This document shows positions 1 through 11,216 of a DNA stretch of 64,000 bases, piece after piece. Below the pieces are notes generated by a model. That model saw only the letters and a list, made by a program, of their open reading frames with translations, had not been told where the DNA came from and did no database searches. The DNA lies in contig VZTI01005557.1 of NCBI GenBank assembly GCA_013397865.1, forward strand, positions 366,662 to 430,661. The letters run 5' to 3'. This DNA is from Struthidea cinerea. Taxonomy: Eukaryota; Chordata; Aves; Passeriformes; Corcoracidae. Position 1 is the stretch's first letter. Each line of letters begins with the position of its first letter. A program made the translations under genes and the position numbers.

Positions 1-1751
1 AATAGATTGGTCTGAACTCATGATGTGAACACAAATCCACACTCCACAACTGGATATTGTGGGGTTCCTTTCTCTCTTGCTGTGCTAAATCCTGGAGCAT
101 TAGGAAGTGAAATGCAAAAACAGCTCTTAAAAGCAATAATAATCCCCCTATCAAAATTAAAGCTCAGCTATGCAACTTCCACGTTCCTCAGCCTTTTATT
201 TGTGTTTGAGAAAATTTATGGTAAGGATTTTACTTACCTGAGCTTTGGTTGTCTCCAATATTAGTAGGCCGCAAATGAATTGAGTGGATGATGCAAAAAT
301 GAGTGCCAATAAAATATTTACACCAATTTTTCATTCTGTGTGAAACTTCTTTTATATATATGCATATACGTAATACTATAAATAATAGAAATTATGCTCA
401 TATTTTGTACTAGGGATGTAAACACTGGTCCCAACAGCAGTGGCAAATGAACCACTCACATTTTCTGATTGCATAATTTGCCTAGAGGATGGACACATAA
501 TTACACTATAATTAAGTATAATAAACAGAGAAAATGATTTGAGAAGGAAAAATTATCACAGCCTCAACCACATCAGCCAGAAGCTCTCTTCTAATTAAGT
601 TATTTTACTAAACAAAATGTTTTTAAGGTGGGTCTGCTTTGAAATTGTACATTATAGACCATGTAATGCAATGTACTTAATAAGTAAAACACGGCTTGTG
701 TATGGACAGATGTTATCTGATAGGACTCATGAAACACACAACCACTGGGTCCAGCCCAGCCAGGTGCTGAGTCCCTCACAGCCCCGGTCCAGGGAGCAGA
801 CCCTGAGTGCTGCTCTGGGAAATTGCAGCCTTTCATTTGCACTCCCTCATGGGCTCATAGTATATTACTTGTTTGTTTGGGTTTCTTTCTGATTTAAGGC
901 AGAAATGAGAGCAGCAGGTAATTCTGATGCTGTCATCCTGTAATGATACAGGGGAGGCAAAGGACAAGAAAGAGGCTGCTCAAGCTGGCCCAGATAGCTC
1001 CTGGTGTTTGGAGTTGAGTCTTGAAGCATTACTCCCTTTCAAAAGCTTTACCCTCACTGATGGGGCTCAGTGCTTGACAAAATGAGAAGATGGGAGCTGT
1101 CTCTAATGTTGCTGTGGCTGAAGGAATCCAAATCAGTGGTTTCTGAACTACAGGACTCAGGAGAATCCCCTAATCTGCTCCTGTACATGGCAAAGGCCAC
1201 TGGACACCCTCCAGCTCACTCCTCTTATAACTACAGCTTATTTTTTCAAACACTTGCCCCCAGCCACTCAGGGACTGCAGGAGCTCTTAGTAGAGCCTTG
1301 GAGCGTTACTCTGCAGGAAGCTACTGCTCCTGTTCCCCACCACCACAAAAAGTAAAACGTGTTCAGCTTCAAGTTTCAGCCAGAAGATGTCTGGATACAT
1401 CTGCCTCATTTCCACATTTGCCTTCCTCTCGTGAGTACCTGGAGATTGCGATCAAGCCTCTCTTCAAGCCTCTCTCCTGTAAGCTCATTGCTACCTGATA
1501 CCAATCTCTGCTGGTTTCCTGGCTCTTCAAGGCTCCTACAGCCTTTGCAATGTTCTTTGGGAAGATCTCTGTGTATCAGCAACCTGATTTCTTAACTATT
1601 CACTCCCTTCTTCAGTTCCTGAGTCACTTGTAATATTTACTTGCAATGATTCAGGTTTTCTTTCAGGTCATTGTAAGAAACAGCATAACTTCAGTAGCAC
1701 AGCCTGTTGGTACCTGCTTGGGATGAGATCTAAGAAGGGACTTGCATCCAT
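1..1751. other. Unannotated stretch, no gene seen
   Basis: No coding exon, RNA gene or recognisable transposon was found. The part from about 340 to 400 is AT-rich with an alternating TATA/TGCATA run. Open frames here (up to 142 codons, 1070-1498 plus) show no familiar domain and overlap frames in other phases, as chance frames do. Confidence 0.6.
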
Positions 1752-1896
1752 AGGAGAAAATGTCCCTGGACAAGGCCAGGTGGGATGGGGCCCCAATCTA
1801 GTGGGTGACATCCCTGCTCATGGCAGGTTGGAAGGTTGGAAGCAGATGATCTTTAGGGTCCCTTCCAACCCAACCCATTCTATTCTATGATTCTGA
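1752..1896 (+). mobile_element. CR1 LINE, 3'-end fragment
   Basis: This is a 5'-truncated copy of the avian non-LTR retrotransposon CR1. It reads in the order expected for the CR1 3' end: a GACAAGGCCAGGTGGGATGG block, a CTAGTGGGTGACATCCCTGC block, TCATGGCAGGTTGG, GATGATCTTTAGGGTCCCTT, CCAACCCAACCCATTC, and finally the octamer-type tail TTCTATTCTATGATTCT. CR1 copies end in short repeats of this octamer rather than in poly(A), which fixes both the boundary near 1896 and the plus orientation. Only the 3' untranslated part is present, so it encodes nothing. The family call rests on recalled consensus structure; the exact 5' limit is uncertain by about 20 bases. Confidence 0.9.
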
Positions 1897-1970
1897 GGAC
1901 AATCCACAGGAACAAGAAACTGTGCCCTAAAATATCAGTTGTGCACAGCAGCACAAGGTCCTTGAATTGA

Positions 1971-2003
1971 AACATGATGTTCAAGGTCCTTGAACATCAT
2001 GTT
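1971..2003. repeat. Near-perfect 33-base palindrome
   Basis: The arm AACATGATGTTCAAGG (1971-1986) is the exact reverse complement of CCTTGAACATCATGTT (1988-2003), separated by a single T at 1987. The 13-mer CAAGGTCCTTGAA occurs at 1954-1966 and again at 1982-1994, so the locus carries both a direct and an inverted duplication. It lies about 75 bases beyond the 3' end of the CR1 fragment and matches no transposon terminus I know. A local templated duplication during replication would give this structure. Confidence 0.9.
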
Positions 2004-2449
2004 GTGAGAACATCTCCGAATGCCCAGTGAAGGTCTTTCTCCAGCTCCGCCTGCTGCTCACCAGGGTAACAGAGAGCAGTGTGGTGGTCAAGAGGAATCT
2101 TCTCTTGTTTGGAGTTTTCCACTCGTAAGTATTTGCAGAGCTCTGAACCACAAAGTGCTGTGGGTTATTGATGGATTGCTGATGTGTGTGGCTACAGGGT
2201 GCCCCAGGGTCTGTATCTTCCTCATGCATGCTTCAGCTTCTCTCCCCATCTCAAGCACTCTCAGGTGAGTGGTGACCTGGTTTCAACGAGGAGCTGCCAT
2301 GACAAATCACGTGGCAGTCACAGGCATTGCAAACTCAAGCCAAAGAGTCATTCTCAGATGCTTGGCAAACGCCAGACCACAGAAACTCAATGTGTCATAA
2401 GATTCCACTTGGTCCCATAATGATGGGTGGGAAAAAGGAGGAGGATTAT
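2004..2449. other. Unannotated stretch, no gene seen
   Basis: No exon or repeat is recognised. Short open frames on both strands overlap one another. Confidence 0.5.
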
Positions 2450-2600
2450 CCGTAGACCTCAAAGTGTTTTACAAAGGGAGACAAATGCTGCTATTCCCAT
2501 TTATTGGATAGGGCAACGGCAAGCTGAGACTTGCACGAAGTCACCCAAATTATCAGCCAGAAAACTGCCACTGAGACCCATGTTCTGGTCTAAACAGGTT
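2450..2600 (+). mobile_element. Ancient MIR/L2-type element
   Basis: The order of blocks matches the conserved 3' part of MIR-type SINEs and their L2 partners: CTCAAAGTGTTTTACAAAGG, then a TATTCCCATTTATTGGATAG stretch (cf. ATCCCCATTTTACAGATGAG), then AAGCTGAGACTTGCACGAAG (cf. AAACTGAGGCA...GACTTGCCCAAG), TCACCCA, and a degenerate AGCCAG...GAGACCCATGTTCTGG end. It is strongly diverged, as expected for an insertion older than birds. It is noncoding. The comparison is from memory of the consensus. Confidence 0.65.
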
Positions 2601-3894
2601 CTCAGACTGCCCTCATCACTGGGATATCTGAGTACCCTCCAGTAGCACATGAGAATTCGGGCATGTCCACGCTGGCCAATGCGAACAGCTGCCTGTCCAT
2701 CCAGCCCCCTTCCCAGCCAACTGGACACCAGCCACCTCCAGGTGGAATGTAGCCACATTCACACCATCCTGAGCCCGGATGCACAAATCCCACCACAAGC
2801 TGGGGTGAAAGCTCAACCCACCCCCACCCTAACTCAGCTCTGTGGCTTCCAGGGTGCAGCTTGGTTATGGGGCACGGACAAAGCAGATGCGAGACTATCT
2901 CTGAGAGCAGACAGACATTTCCTTATCCTAAATCCAGTTTCATCATCTGTAGTGCCCTTCAGAGGATGTCCTTGTGCTTTAGTTCCCACTGAGACATGGA
3001 GACAGAGCACAAACGTGCTGGTTATCTGGTCATGGCTCCTTGGAGGAGAGATTTGGAAGATGACACTTAGACAGGGATATATGGATACACCACCATAAAA
3101 AAAAAAAAAAAAGAAAACATCCCAAATATATTTAGTAAGTCAGGAAAAAGGAAAGAGAAGGAGGGCATCTCTAAACTCAGGATCTGTCATAAGCAAGAGT
3201 ACTAAAAAATAGGTAACTTAATGACCTGAAGGAAGACTAGCTATTATTACAGGGCATTATACTGGCAAAGTTCCTGTACACCACAACAATAACTCTCTCC
3301 AGACTTCCCTTCCAAAGCATGAGGAAACACCAGTGCATTTAGCCTCAATTCCCTGGCAGACAGCACCACTTCCTTGTGAGAGCTGACACAGCCATGGGAA
3401 GGCTGTTCTTTGCAGCAGCTACAAAAGCCCTGTGTGACCCAGCAGGTCTGATGTGGAGCTGAAGAAATGAGTCCTGCTCCAAGGAAGCTAAAAATCCCAA
3501 GGTGCCCTGAGAGCTCATCCTGGACTACTCATGCTCCCAGGTTTAGAAATCCTTTGAGGGTTGCTGAGTTCACATGAACCACTCCCAGCTCTGGAAGTCC
3601 AGCTCTGCTCACCTTGACTTTGTGTTTCTCCCCGGGCACCCACATCCATCATCTGCCAGCAACGGGCCATTGGGCAAGGTGGGCTTTGCTCTGATGCTCT
3701 TCCCTGTTTCTGGATCCAGATCCCTGCTGTCAAGGATGGTGGCTTCACTAACTCATCCCCCTTCTCCTGGGGCAAGCAGGGCAGCACGTGCTTCTCTGCA
3801 GCTTTGCATTTGTTGGACTTCTGTGCAAAGTCCTGAGTGAACGTACAACTCGTGCCTGTGCAGAGAGGGCACGGGCGCTGCTGGAACAACGGAC
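2601..3894. other. Unannotated stretch, no gene seen
   Basis: No gene is seen. A 16-base A run lies at 3097-3112, preceded by no recognisable element. The stretch CTAAATCCAGTTTCATCATC near 2930-2950 weakly resembles a reversed MIR core but is too short to call. Confidence 0.5.
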
Positions 3895-3968
3895 CTGGTT
3901 AACTTGGCCACAATCATCCAGGAAGTTTGTGGCAGAGCTGCAAATAAAATCCAGACCTTTTGCCTTTT
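3895..3968 (+). mobile_element. Ancient MIR-type fragment
   Basis: The run TTAACTTGGCCACAATCATC followed by CAGGAAGTTTGTGGCAGAGC and TGCAAATAAAATCCAGACC parallels the MIR core (TTAAGTGACTTGCCCAAGGTCACACAG..., GTGGCAGAGC, ...GAACCCAGG). The matched block is about 70 bases. It is noncoding and diverged. Confidence 0.6.
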
Positions 3969-6392
3969 GGGACTGTGTCTTCACAACAACACTGCTCTTC
4001 CTCTGGGCATCTGGGCTTGTTGTCTTACTGGGACGAGCTACTCAGCAAGTCTCCTTAAAGGGAAAGAGCCACGCTTTCATTCTTTAGAAAAAAAAGACAC
4101 CACCTACATCGGAAAACCCCATAGATTCTTGCAATTATTGCCACGCATGGACAGCTTTCCCTCCCTTTGTGATCTTTACCACTTCCTCACCATATGGAAA
4201 AGGCCTGATCCTGATGAAAATAGTCATGGTTCCAGAAACGCCACCCAGACAATGTTGATTTACCTCCACAAAGGATGTGGCCCAGTGCTTTTGGCCAGAC
4301 TTTCCTGCAGGCAGCCAGTCCCATCCCTGCCTCCTCCACCCAGAAGGCTGGGGAAGTCAAGTGACAAAAACTCTGCTCAGCTTCACCTGGCCCACCCAGG
4401 GAACAGCTATTTCTGTACAGACACGGAAAACCCAAGCCTTGTCCCTTTAATTTAACATCTCATGCATGTTGCTAAACCTAATTTGAAAAAAAAAAACAAC
4501 AAAAAAACCCCAACCTGAAAATAGCATTAAAGGAAGCAGAGGATTTGAACTGCACTATATTTTTAAGATAGTCTTTCTGGAAAACACTGTATTTAAAAAA
4601 TACCCCTTCTACCATGAGGTTTCTGAAACTATAGAGCCATCCCAAGCTCCTCTGAGATAAGGCTTGTAATTAGGAACTGAGTAATGACAATTGGCTTTGT
4701 ATTAAGAGGCAATGCGTCTGTCTCATATTGCCCCCACTCCAGAGGGCTTTGGGGCTATTTGTGCTGGAAATTAAAGCTAAGAGCAGTGATGATGAAGGTG
4801 GCTCACCTTCCATGCCTGACAGAAGGATGGTATCTCAGGGTACAAATCTCCCAGAGGCTTTGGAGGGAAAAAACACCACTTTTGAGAATTTAAGGTCCCC
4901 TGTCTCCCACACCTGCAGCACTGTTGATTTAAGGCCTGCAGCCTGACATGTTTGGGAGAGCAGCTGCTGAGCTGTGGTGGGCAGAGGCTGAACACTGCAC
5001 CCTCCTCTTAAGTGAAGTGATACCAGCTCAAGACTATTCTAACAATAAGATCTCATTCCTTCATACTCACTTGACATATTCCTATTAAAGGGATGGAAAA
5101 ACCAGTGAAACAGAAGTTTCTGTGGTGGTTTTATGCCAGGCATAAATATCTATGTTGGAGCCTTTCAGGCCTCTTTGCATTCCCAGAGCAAGGACCAGAT
5201 CTGACTTTGGATTTTTTAATTTTCTTCCAATTTGCTGGCGTGAAATCTGACAGCCAGGCAGATGTGCCTGCCTTGATCTTTGGTGTGGATCTCCTGTTGC
5301 ACTCCCCTCTGTCTTCCCATGCCTCAACAGGGGAAAGTAAAATTGCTGTCCAGAACCATTAATCACAGCATCTCAGGTCTGCAAATTCTCAGGAGTTTCC
5401 TCCTGGAGCTCTGGAAGACTCTGACCCAATGTCAAAACTGGGTATAAAGCCCATATGCATAAGGGGGGCACACATGCTTGGAGCATCTGCATAAACATAT
5501 GGCAGTTCCACATCCCACTCACCAGCTTCCTGGGCTGAACACACAGAAGTGCAGGCTTTGTGAGAACCAGCAGTTTCTGAGCCCTGGGGTTCTGCCTCTC
5601 GTCCCTGAAGCACAATCCTTCCTTGGCTCTCTGAGAGATACCACTGCCCTCCTAATCTGGCAGTTCTTGCACGGAGTCTTTCTGGATCCTTACTCTTCCA
5701 TAGCCTTTTTTGCAGGTGAAGCTCCTCTCTGGCTGCCCTGACAATCTCTTTCCTCACCTTCCCATTGCAAACAGAGGTGTTGTGTTATCTCTGCTTAATC
5801 CCAAATGCTGAAAAGAACCATTTCCAGGATCAGTAACAACACTTCCCGTATCGTGGGACTGTGCTGGGCTGCTAATCTGCAGAGCTCATTGCAAATTTTT
5901 CCAGCTAAAACTTTTGTTTAATGAAAGATGTTTTGCCAAAGGAGCCGTTTTCCTTAAATATATTTCTTTGAAGCAGAACTTCTAAAACTTCTGGCTGTTG
6001 TTTCTGACAACGATATCATTTTTCCTGTCTTATCAACATTTTCTGTGCAAACACACCCACCTATCAGCATGTTTTCCATGTTAGCAACCAAACGTGAGTC
6101 CAACATTCCTTCTGCTACTGCTGAGAAAACAACAAACCACATAGAAAGGATTTAAACAAATCATGTAGGTGTGGAGAGACCCTTCTGTGTCATTCTGTGC
6201 CTGTGCCACTCATGGGGCACATCAGTTTAAACTCTTAGAAACCCCCAGAGACGGAGATCTCTGCATCATCAGTTCCAGCATCTCCCTCTCTTTATGGATA
6301 CAGCTTTCCCAAGCTCTCACCTCCTCTGTTTTGCTGACAATTAAACCAAGTGGGTCTTGTCCTTCCCCATGCAAATAGACCCATGACCACTG
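3969..6392. other. Unannotated stretch, no gene seen
   Basis: No exon or transposon is recognised. It contains an A-rich run at about 4485-4510 and a 183-codon open frame (3904-4455 plus) that begins inside the MIR-like fragment, which argues that the frame is accidental. Confidence 0.5.
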
Positions 6393-6775
6393 GACTCTTT
6401 TAGCAGACCCCTTTCAGCTACTGTCTTCACACGTGAAGCCTCTCATAGCTCTCCTCAGTCTTTTCTAGACTAAACAAATCCAATTTAAGAAATAATTCCT
6501 TACAGGTCATGTTTTGTGAAACCTCTTATCAGTCCTGTTGTCCTCCTCCAGACTTCCTCTGGAGTTTACATCTTATTTGAAGTCTGGAGTGTGGATCTGA
6601 GGCCTGGACCTCTCCAGCACCATGAGGATCTCCATACAGAGGGTGCTCTTAATATCCCTTCTAATAACAAGTATCTTTCTGGCCACAGCATCACATGATA
6701 GACTTAGACTGGAGCTTGTCCTCCTACCAGCTCCCCTGGCACAGTGCCGGGACCTTGACCTGATTCCTTATGCGT
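6393..6775 (-). mobile_element. Old CR1-type LINE fragment
   Basis: Read on the plus strand this is the reverse complement of the terminal part of an old amniote CR1 lineage. Diagnostic blocks in order are CTCTCCTCAGTCTTTTCTAG and ACTAAACAAATCCAATTTAA, then ACAGGTCATGTTTTGTGAAA, GTTGTCCTCCTCCAGACTTC, TCTTATTTGAAGTCTGGAG, GATCTGAGGCCTGGAC, and a degenerate region corresponding to the part after the GAGGCCT block. Divergence is much higher than in the copy at 58161-58668, so this insertion is older. Any reading frame is destroyed. Ends are approximate; the higher-coordinate end fades out. Confidence 0.75.
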
Positions 6776-9700
6776 ATTTTTATTATGCACTTCCTTTTTT
6801 CGACTAGGGTTATTTCTAAAGTGTATTCATTAACATTTAAGAACATTTAAGATCAATCCTCCTCCCAAAGTTGAGCCTATTGTCTTGGTTTAACCTACTG
6901 CTCCACCATCCAGTTAAGAGAGAATTAAATGAACCATGAGCAGCACAGGCTTCCGTGGATGGTCCTCTCACTTTGACTGTGAATCACGCCTGCCTAATCC
7001 TCAAGGGTGTTATTCCAACTGATGGCTGAAAAATAGCAATTATGCTGATAGGTATCATTTCTGATACCAAGAGCAGTCTAAAGAAGCCTGAAGCCATGAG
7101 TGATACCAGTGAATAATAGGTGAATCCCTGCTCATCCCCTGTACTGAGAAACAGGCTTGAGCACCAAACCCTGAAACTACACTCTCTCCTTTTTTTTTTA
7201 CAAGAGGACAGCAGCAAAGCTGGATTATTCATGGCTGTGAAAGCAGGATGGGCACATCAGTATGCCCCTAAAGCCAAGATGATGAGCTAACCAACTTTGT
7301 ATTGTTAGAAGAGTCCCCACCTACACTTTCACACAAAGGGCCGATTAGCTCATGCAAAACTCTGGGAGGATGCCATCTTTCATCGTTACCAGAAGATGCT
7401 TAATATATGTTAAGTTGCCAACAATTAAGTGTTTGTGTGTGTGTACACACAGCCCTGGAGCGGCACACCATGCTGGGGCAGAGCCCTGTGCTGGGCACAG
7501 AGTCCGCAGTGCCCGGGGTCCTTGCACCACTCCTGCAATGTCCTGCTGCAAGGGAGCCATGAACACTCCATGGTTCGAGTCACTGATGGAAATACTGAGT
7601 GCACTAAAACACACAGGAATGAGGATGTGAAGCATCACCGCCCCACGGCACAGAACTTCTCTCAAAACCACTGGGTCTACGTTGCTGCCAGGGTCACCTC
7701 TATGAGAAGTGCTGCGTGGTCCAAAAGGGAAATGAGCAGGTAGGAGGAACTGGGAAGAAGAGTCCTTTGAGGTAACACATCCCCCTCTTCCTCCATTGGT
7801 GAAGCCGTGCTGTTCAGAGGAACAGATGCACTAAGGCTGCACAGAGCCCATCGTTTGTGAACCACCAACAATGTACTTGTCCACTTTCAATGTTCTCACA
7901 GTACAAACAGCTAGAACAATCTCTTTATGTCACAGATCTTATGCCACAGAAGGACACAAACAAGAATCGAAGGAAGAAATCCTCTCCAGTATGAGAAAAC
8001 AGAAAAGTCAGTGATACAGTTGCTATGTTCCAATGGCATACCTTATCCTCAGTTAACATAGGAAGTAATGTCTTCTCACTGTATCTGTGCTCTTCTTCTG
8101 TGGTCCTTGTTGAAGATTTATAGGATGTCAGGAATGCCCTATGCTCCCCATTAGCTTAACAGTTACCTGGAAAACAAAGTGACCAGAAAAGTCATGCACA
8201 GAAATGCACTTTTGACTAACATATAACAATGTATATCTCCTTGATATATTTTCTGACTACAGCCTGAAAGCAGCAGCAGACACAGGAATGCATCACAAAA
8301 ATGGTTGCTTGCAAATAGGAGAGCTTTTTTTTGTCTTACTTATACAGGGAGACAGCAGTTATTGCATATAGAGGATTTTTCCACCTGGACCACCTGTATT
8401 CTAAGGAGTGGATGCTGAGGATGTGTCACCTGCATCTCCTCTTCCCAGGGATGTTGGGAAAATCAAGCCCCTAGGGAACTCCCTGTAAACTCACGCCCTA
8501 CAGCTTGTGGGGAAGAATTATCCCAGAATAACTTTGGTCTGTTTCTGACAAAGAGTAACTGGCTGAATCCCAAATGATTACATCCCTGTAGAACCTTGCA
8601 GCAGTTATGGCTCCGGGAGCTGGGCTCCAGCACAGCCCATTCACCCAGTGGGATCTCCCAGTCCCGAGCCCACCGTGGTTCCTCTTTCAGACCTCTCCAT
8701 CGCTGTGTGTTCACAGCAGATGCACCAAGTGAGGCAAAGAGGGAGTTTGTGGAGGCAGGCAGCTCCCTCTGCTTCCTCAGGCCACTGCTTGCACTTAACA
8801 GAGCATTTTTACTCTGTGCAAGTCTTTGCACCAAATGACTTTGTCCTAATCACTGCACTGCCTCTGTTATCGCCCGCACAAACATTCCCTTCGGATCAAC
8901 ATACCAGCTGGGCCAGGAATCACACAATTGCTGTTTTGCTTTCCACTGCCTTATCTAAATCCAGTTACTGCTCAAAATGAGACTAAGTCAACAGACTTAA
9001 TTGAATGAAAAGGCTGTGAGACAACCTGGAGATTTGTGGCTGTGTGTGTCCATGCAGGAGTTAATCACTGCACAAACACTTGGCCACAAATGGAGCTGGG
9101 CTGAGCGGGATCGGTTTCTCCTCAGCCTGGAAGCTCCCGACACGCCAGGGTTGTGCGAGGCATTGTTGGGGCTGGCAGGAGGATTTAGACAGCACCACAA
9201 ACAATGTACCACCATGGAGAAAAGCTAGGGATGGACAATGGAGCAGCCCATCAGCAAACACTTCTGCTTGCTGCCTAGATTAGGAGATAGCAGAGATCCC
9301 AGAGCAATGGCCAAAAATAATTGCTCCCCTGTAATCGTTGCTGTCCAGATATGTGAAATAGCCCTGGGAAACCCACTGGGAGCAGCAGGTTGCTTGATGT
9401 CCTTAGCTCTTGCCGGGGAGGCAGCTGCCAGACTCCGGATGTCCCCAGTGGTCAGCTCTCGCAGGCATCACAGGATTTTCCAGGCTGTACAGCCATGGCA
9501 TTCCTTCTGCGGTTCAGGAGAGAAAGGTCCAAATGAAACATGTGGGAACAGCCACGCTGCTCAGACCCTTGCTCCACCTCACTTCTCCTCCTGTCTTCAA
9601 TGGAGACCATGAACAGACTCTATGGAAAGACCATTAAACCTGAACTGGGCCGTAGCAAGGATTCAGCCCCCACTGTGACAGTGCCGCACAAGGCTTCTCC

Positions 9701-10839
9701 AGGGCTGCAGGAGGAAAAGGACACAGCCTTACCCTGCAGTTACAGCCTGCCCTGGCAAAATCTGTGCCTCTCCTTTTCCTACCACCTGCTCGGCTCAGAG
9801 GCCCCGCGTTGGCATCCGGTGCTGCTGCTGTCCAGGGAGGCTGCAGTGGGAATGTTCAGGTTCATGCCAATGGTTCATCTTGGCCACTGCCTGAAGGGAG
9901 TCTGAGGCTGCAAACCTCCTAAAATATACATTAAATATCTTCTAATACAACATGACTCACTACTTTCCTGGCTGGGAGGACTCTCTCGGGTGATGGAGAA
10001 CCTGAATCAAGTTCTTCAGTAGGCAGTGACGGCCTGATGGACATCTCAAGGAGACTTTGCCATGAGCCATGTAGAGACAGAGCCATTTTAGCGGGGGGGG
10101 CTGAACATGGATTTTGGCTGAGAAGCTCATCCCATTTTCCAGAGAGGGACCATGCCTAGCATGGGCCACCCACTTGTCACCACACGCTGGCTTGGGGCCA
10201 GGACATTTGGCTGCAGAAAGAAAAGAGGGCAGTGACCCAGCTAGATCCTTCCTCCCAAAAGGAGTTCTTGCCCTTTGGCGTGCCACACGAGCAGACAGCA
10301 CAACTTTTCCAGCAAAGTCAGGAAGGATGGGAAGGCTGATGAGCTTTGTGCTCAGGTGCACATGGCCAGAGTGCTACGCAATGTCAAAAGAAACGGCTGC
10401 TGAATGCCCAGGATTCGGGATACAACAATAACACACAGCACTATATTTCATTCTTTTAACAAGTGCTGAATATGCAAAGGCTCCTTTCCCAGCTTCTGTC
10501 TTCGTCTTGGAAGCTGGGAAAGAGCTGTGTGTATAATTATTTTCAGATGCCATTCACTTTATTGATTATCTGAGTAGGATGCACAAATAATGGCAGGTAA
10601 TGCCAGAGCAGAGGTCGAATGAAGCTCACTCCCTTTTGCGAAAAGCTGAAAGAAACCCACCGTGTGAATGGGTCATTGAAAACAGCCTGGGATATATTCC
10701 CTATAGTCATTCCAAAAGTTCAAGGCCAGGGGAAAAAAAAGGAAAAAAAAAAAGAAGCTGTCTCTGTATTCACTAAACTTCTAATATCTGAAAGCGCTTA
10801 AAAAAACACTCACACTTCTTTTCATACACTCATGGAAAA
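6776..10839. other. Unannotated stretch, no gene seen
   Basis: Four kilobases in which I see no exon, RNA gene or clear transposon. A short GT/AC run lies at 7431-7450. An A-rich tract (A runs interrupted by GG and G) lies at 10732-10756. Overlapping frames of 70-130 codons on both strands at 8460-9905 show no family features. Confidence 0.5.
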
Positions 10840-11090
10840 ACACACTAAGCTTTTGACTCGATGGTTTTGTTTTTCCAGCAAGTCCCTTCCAGGCTCCACG
10901 CGCCCTCTAACAGTCACGTCTGCTGGGTGAGCTGACAAACTCGAGAGGAGCTCTCTGTGATTTTGCCACATCGGGTTTCAAGTATCAGCTTGCTGGAAGT
11001 GCGGCGGAGAGGGAGGAGGGAGGGAAGTGGTGCGAGCTTTGCCAGCACACCTGCACAAGCTTTGGGCTCTCCTGGACACTCTGTGTGCTA
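10840..11090 (+). promoter_or_regulatory. CpG-retaining patch, possible promoter
   Basis: CpG is scarce over most of the window, but here I count roughly nine CpGs in 250 bases, including CACGCGCC, GTCACGTC, CTCGAG, CATCGGG and GTGCGGCGGAG. A purine-rich GGAGAGGGAGGAGGGAGGGA block follows. This suggests a germline-unmethylated regulatory patch and would suit a TATA-less promoter for the possible exon just downstream. It is far below a classical CpG island. No transcript evidence is available. Confidence 0.25.
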
Positions 11091-11183
11091 ATGATGTATA
11101 ACCTGCAGAGCCTGGCAACTCGCTCGCTGAAGACTCTACCAGACACGCTGTGCATGCCTCTGATTCCTAATTTCTTAAAACAA
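11091..11183 (+). CDS. Possible first coding exon, unrecognised
   Basis: Two adjacent ATG codons (11091 and 11094) open a 31-codon frame that reads without stop to CAA and then meets GTAAGAAA at 11184, a good match to the vertebrate splice donor consensus. If spliced, the exon would end in phase 0 after a peptide beginning MMYNLQSLATRSLKTLPDTL. Read through unspliced, the frame ends at a TGA at 11214-11216 after only ten more codons. It sits directly after the CpG-retaining patch, as a first exon would. I do not recognise the peptide, the ATG context is not strong, and no matching downstream exon can be identified. It could be an untranslated or lncRNA exon, or chance. Confidence 0.18.
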
Positions 11184-11216
11184 GTAAGAAACTGCCCCCC
11201 ACTCCCAGCCCCGTGA

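Noticed and set aside
3904..4455. 183-codon open frame as a gene
   Set aside because: It starts inside a MIR-like fragment, has no familiar domain, and overlaps a minus-strand frame in the same interval.
9480..9510. Known microRNA (miR-132/212-like)
   Set aside because: GCTGTACAGCCATGGCATTC shares a short segment with the mature sequence but the seed and hairpin arms do not fit.
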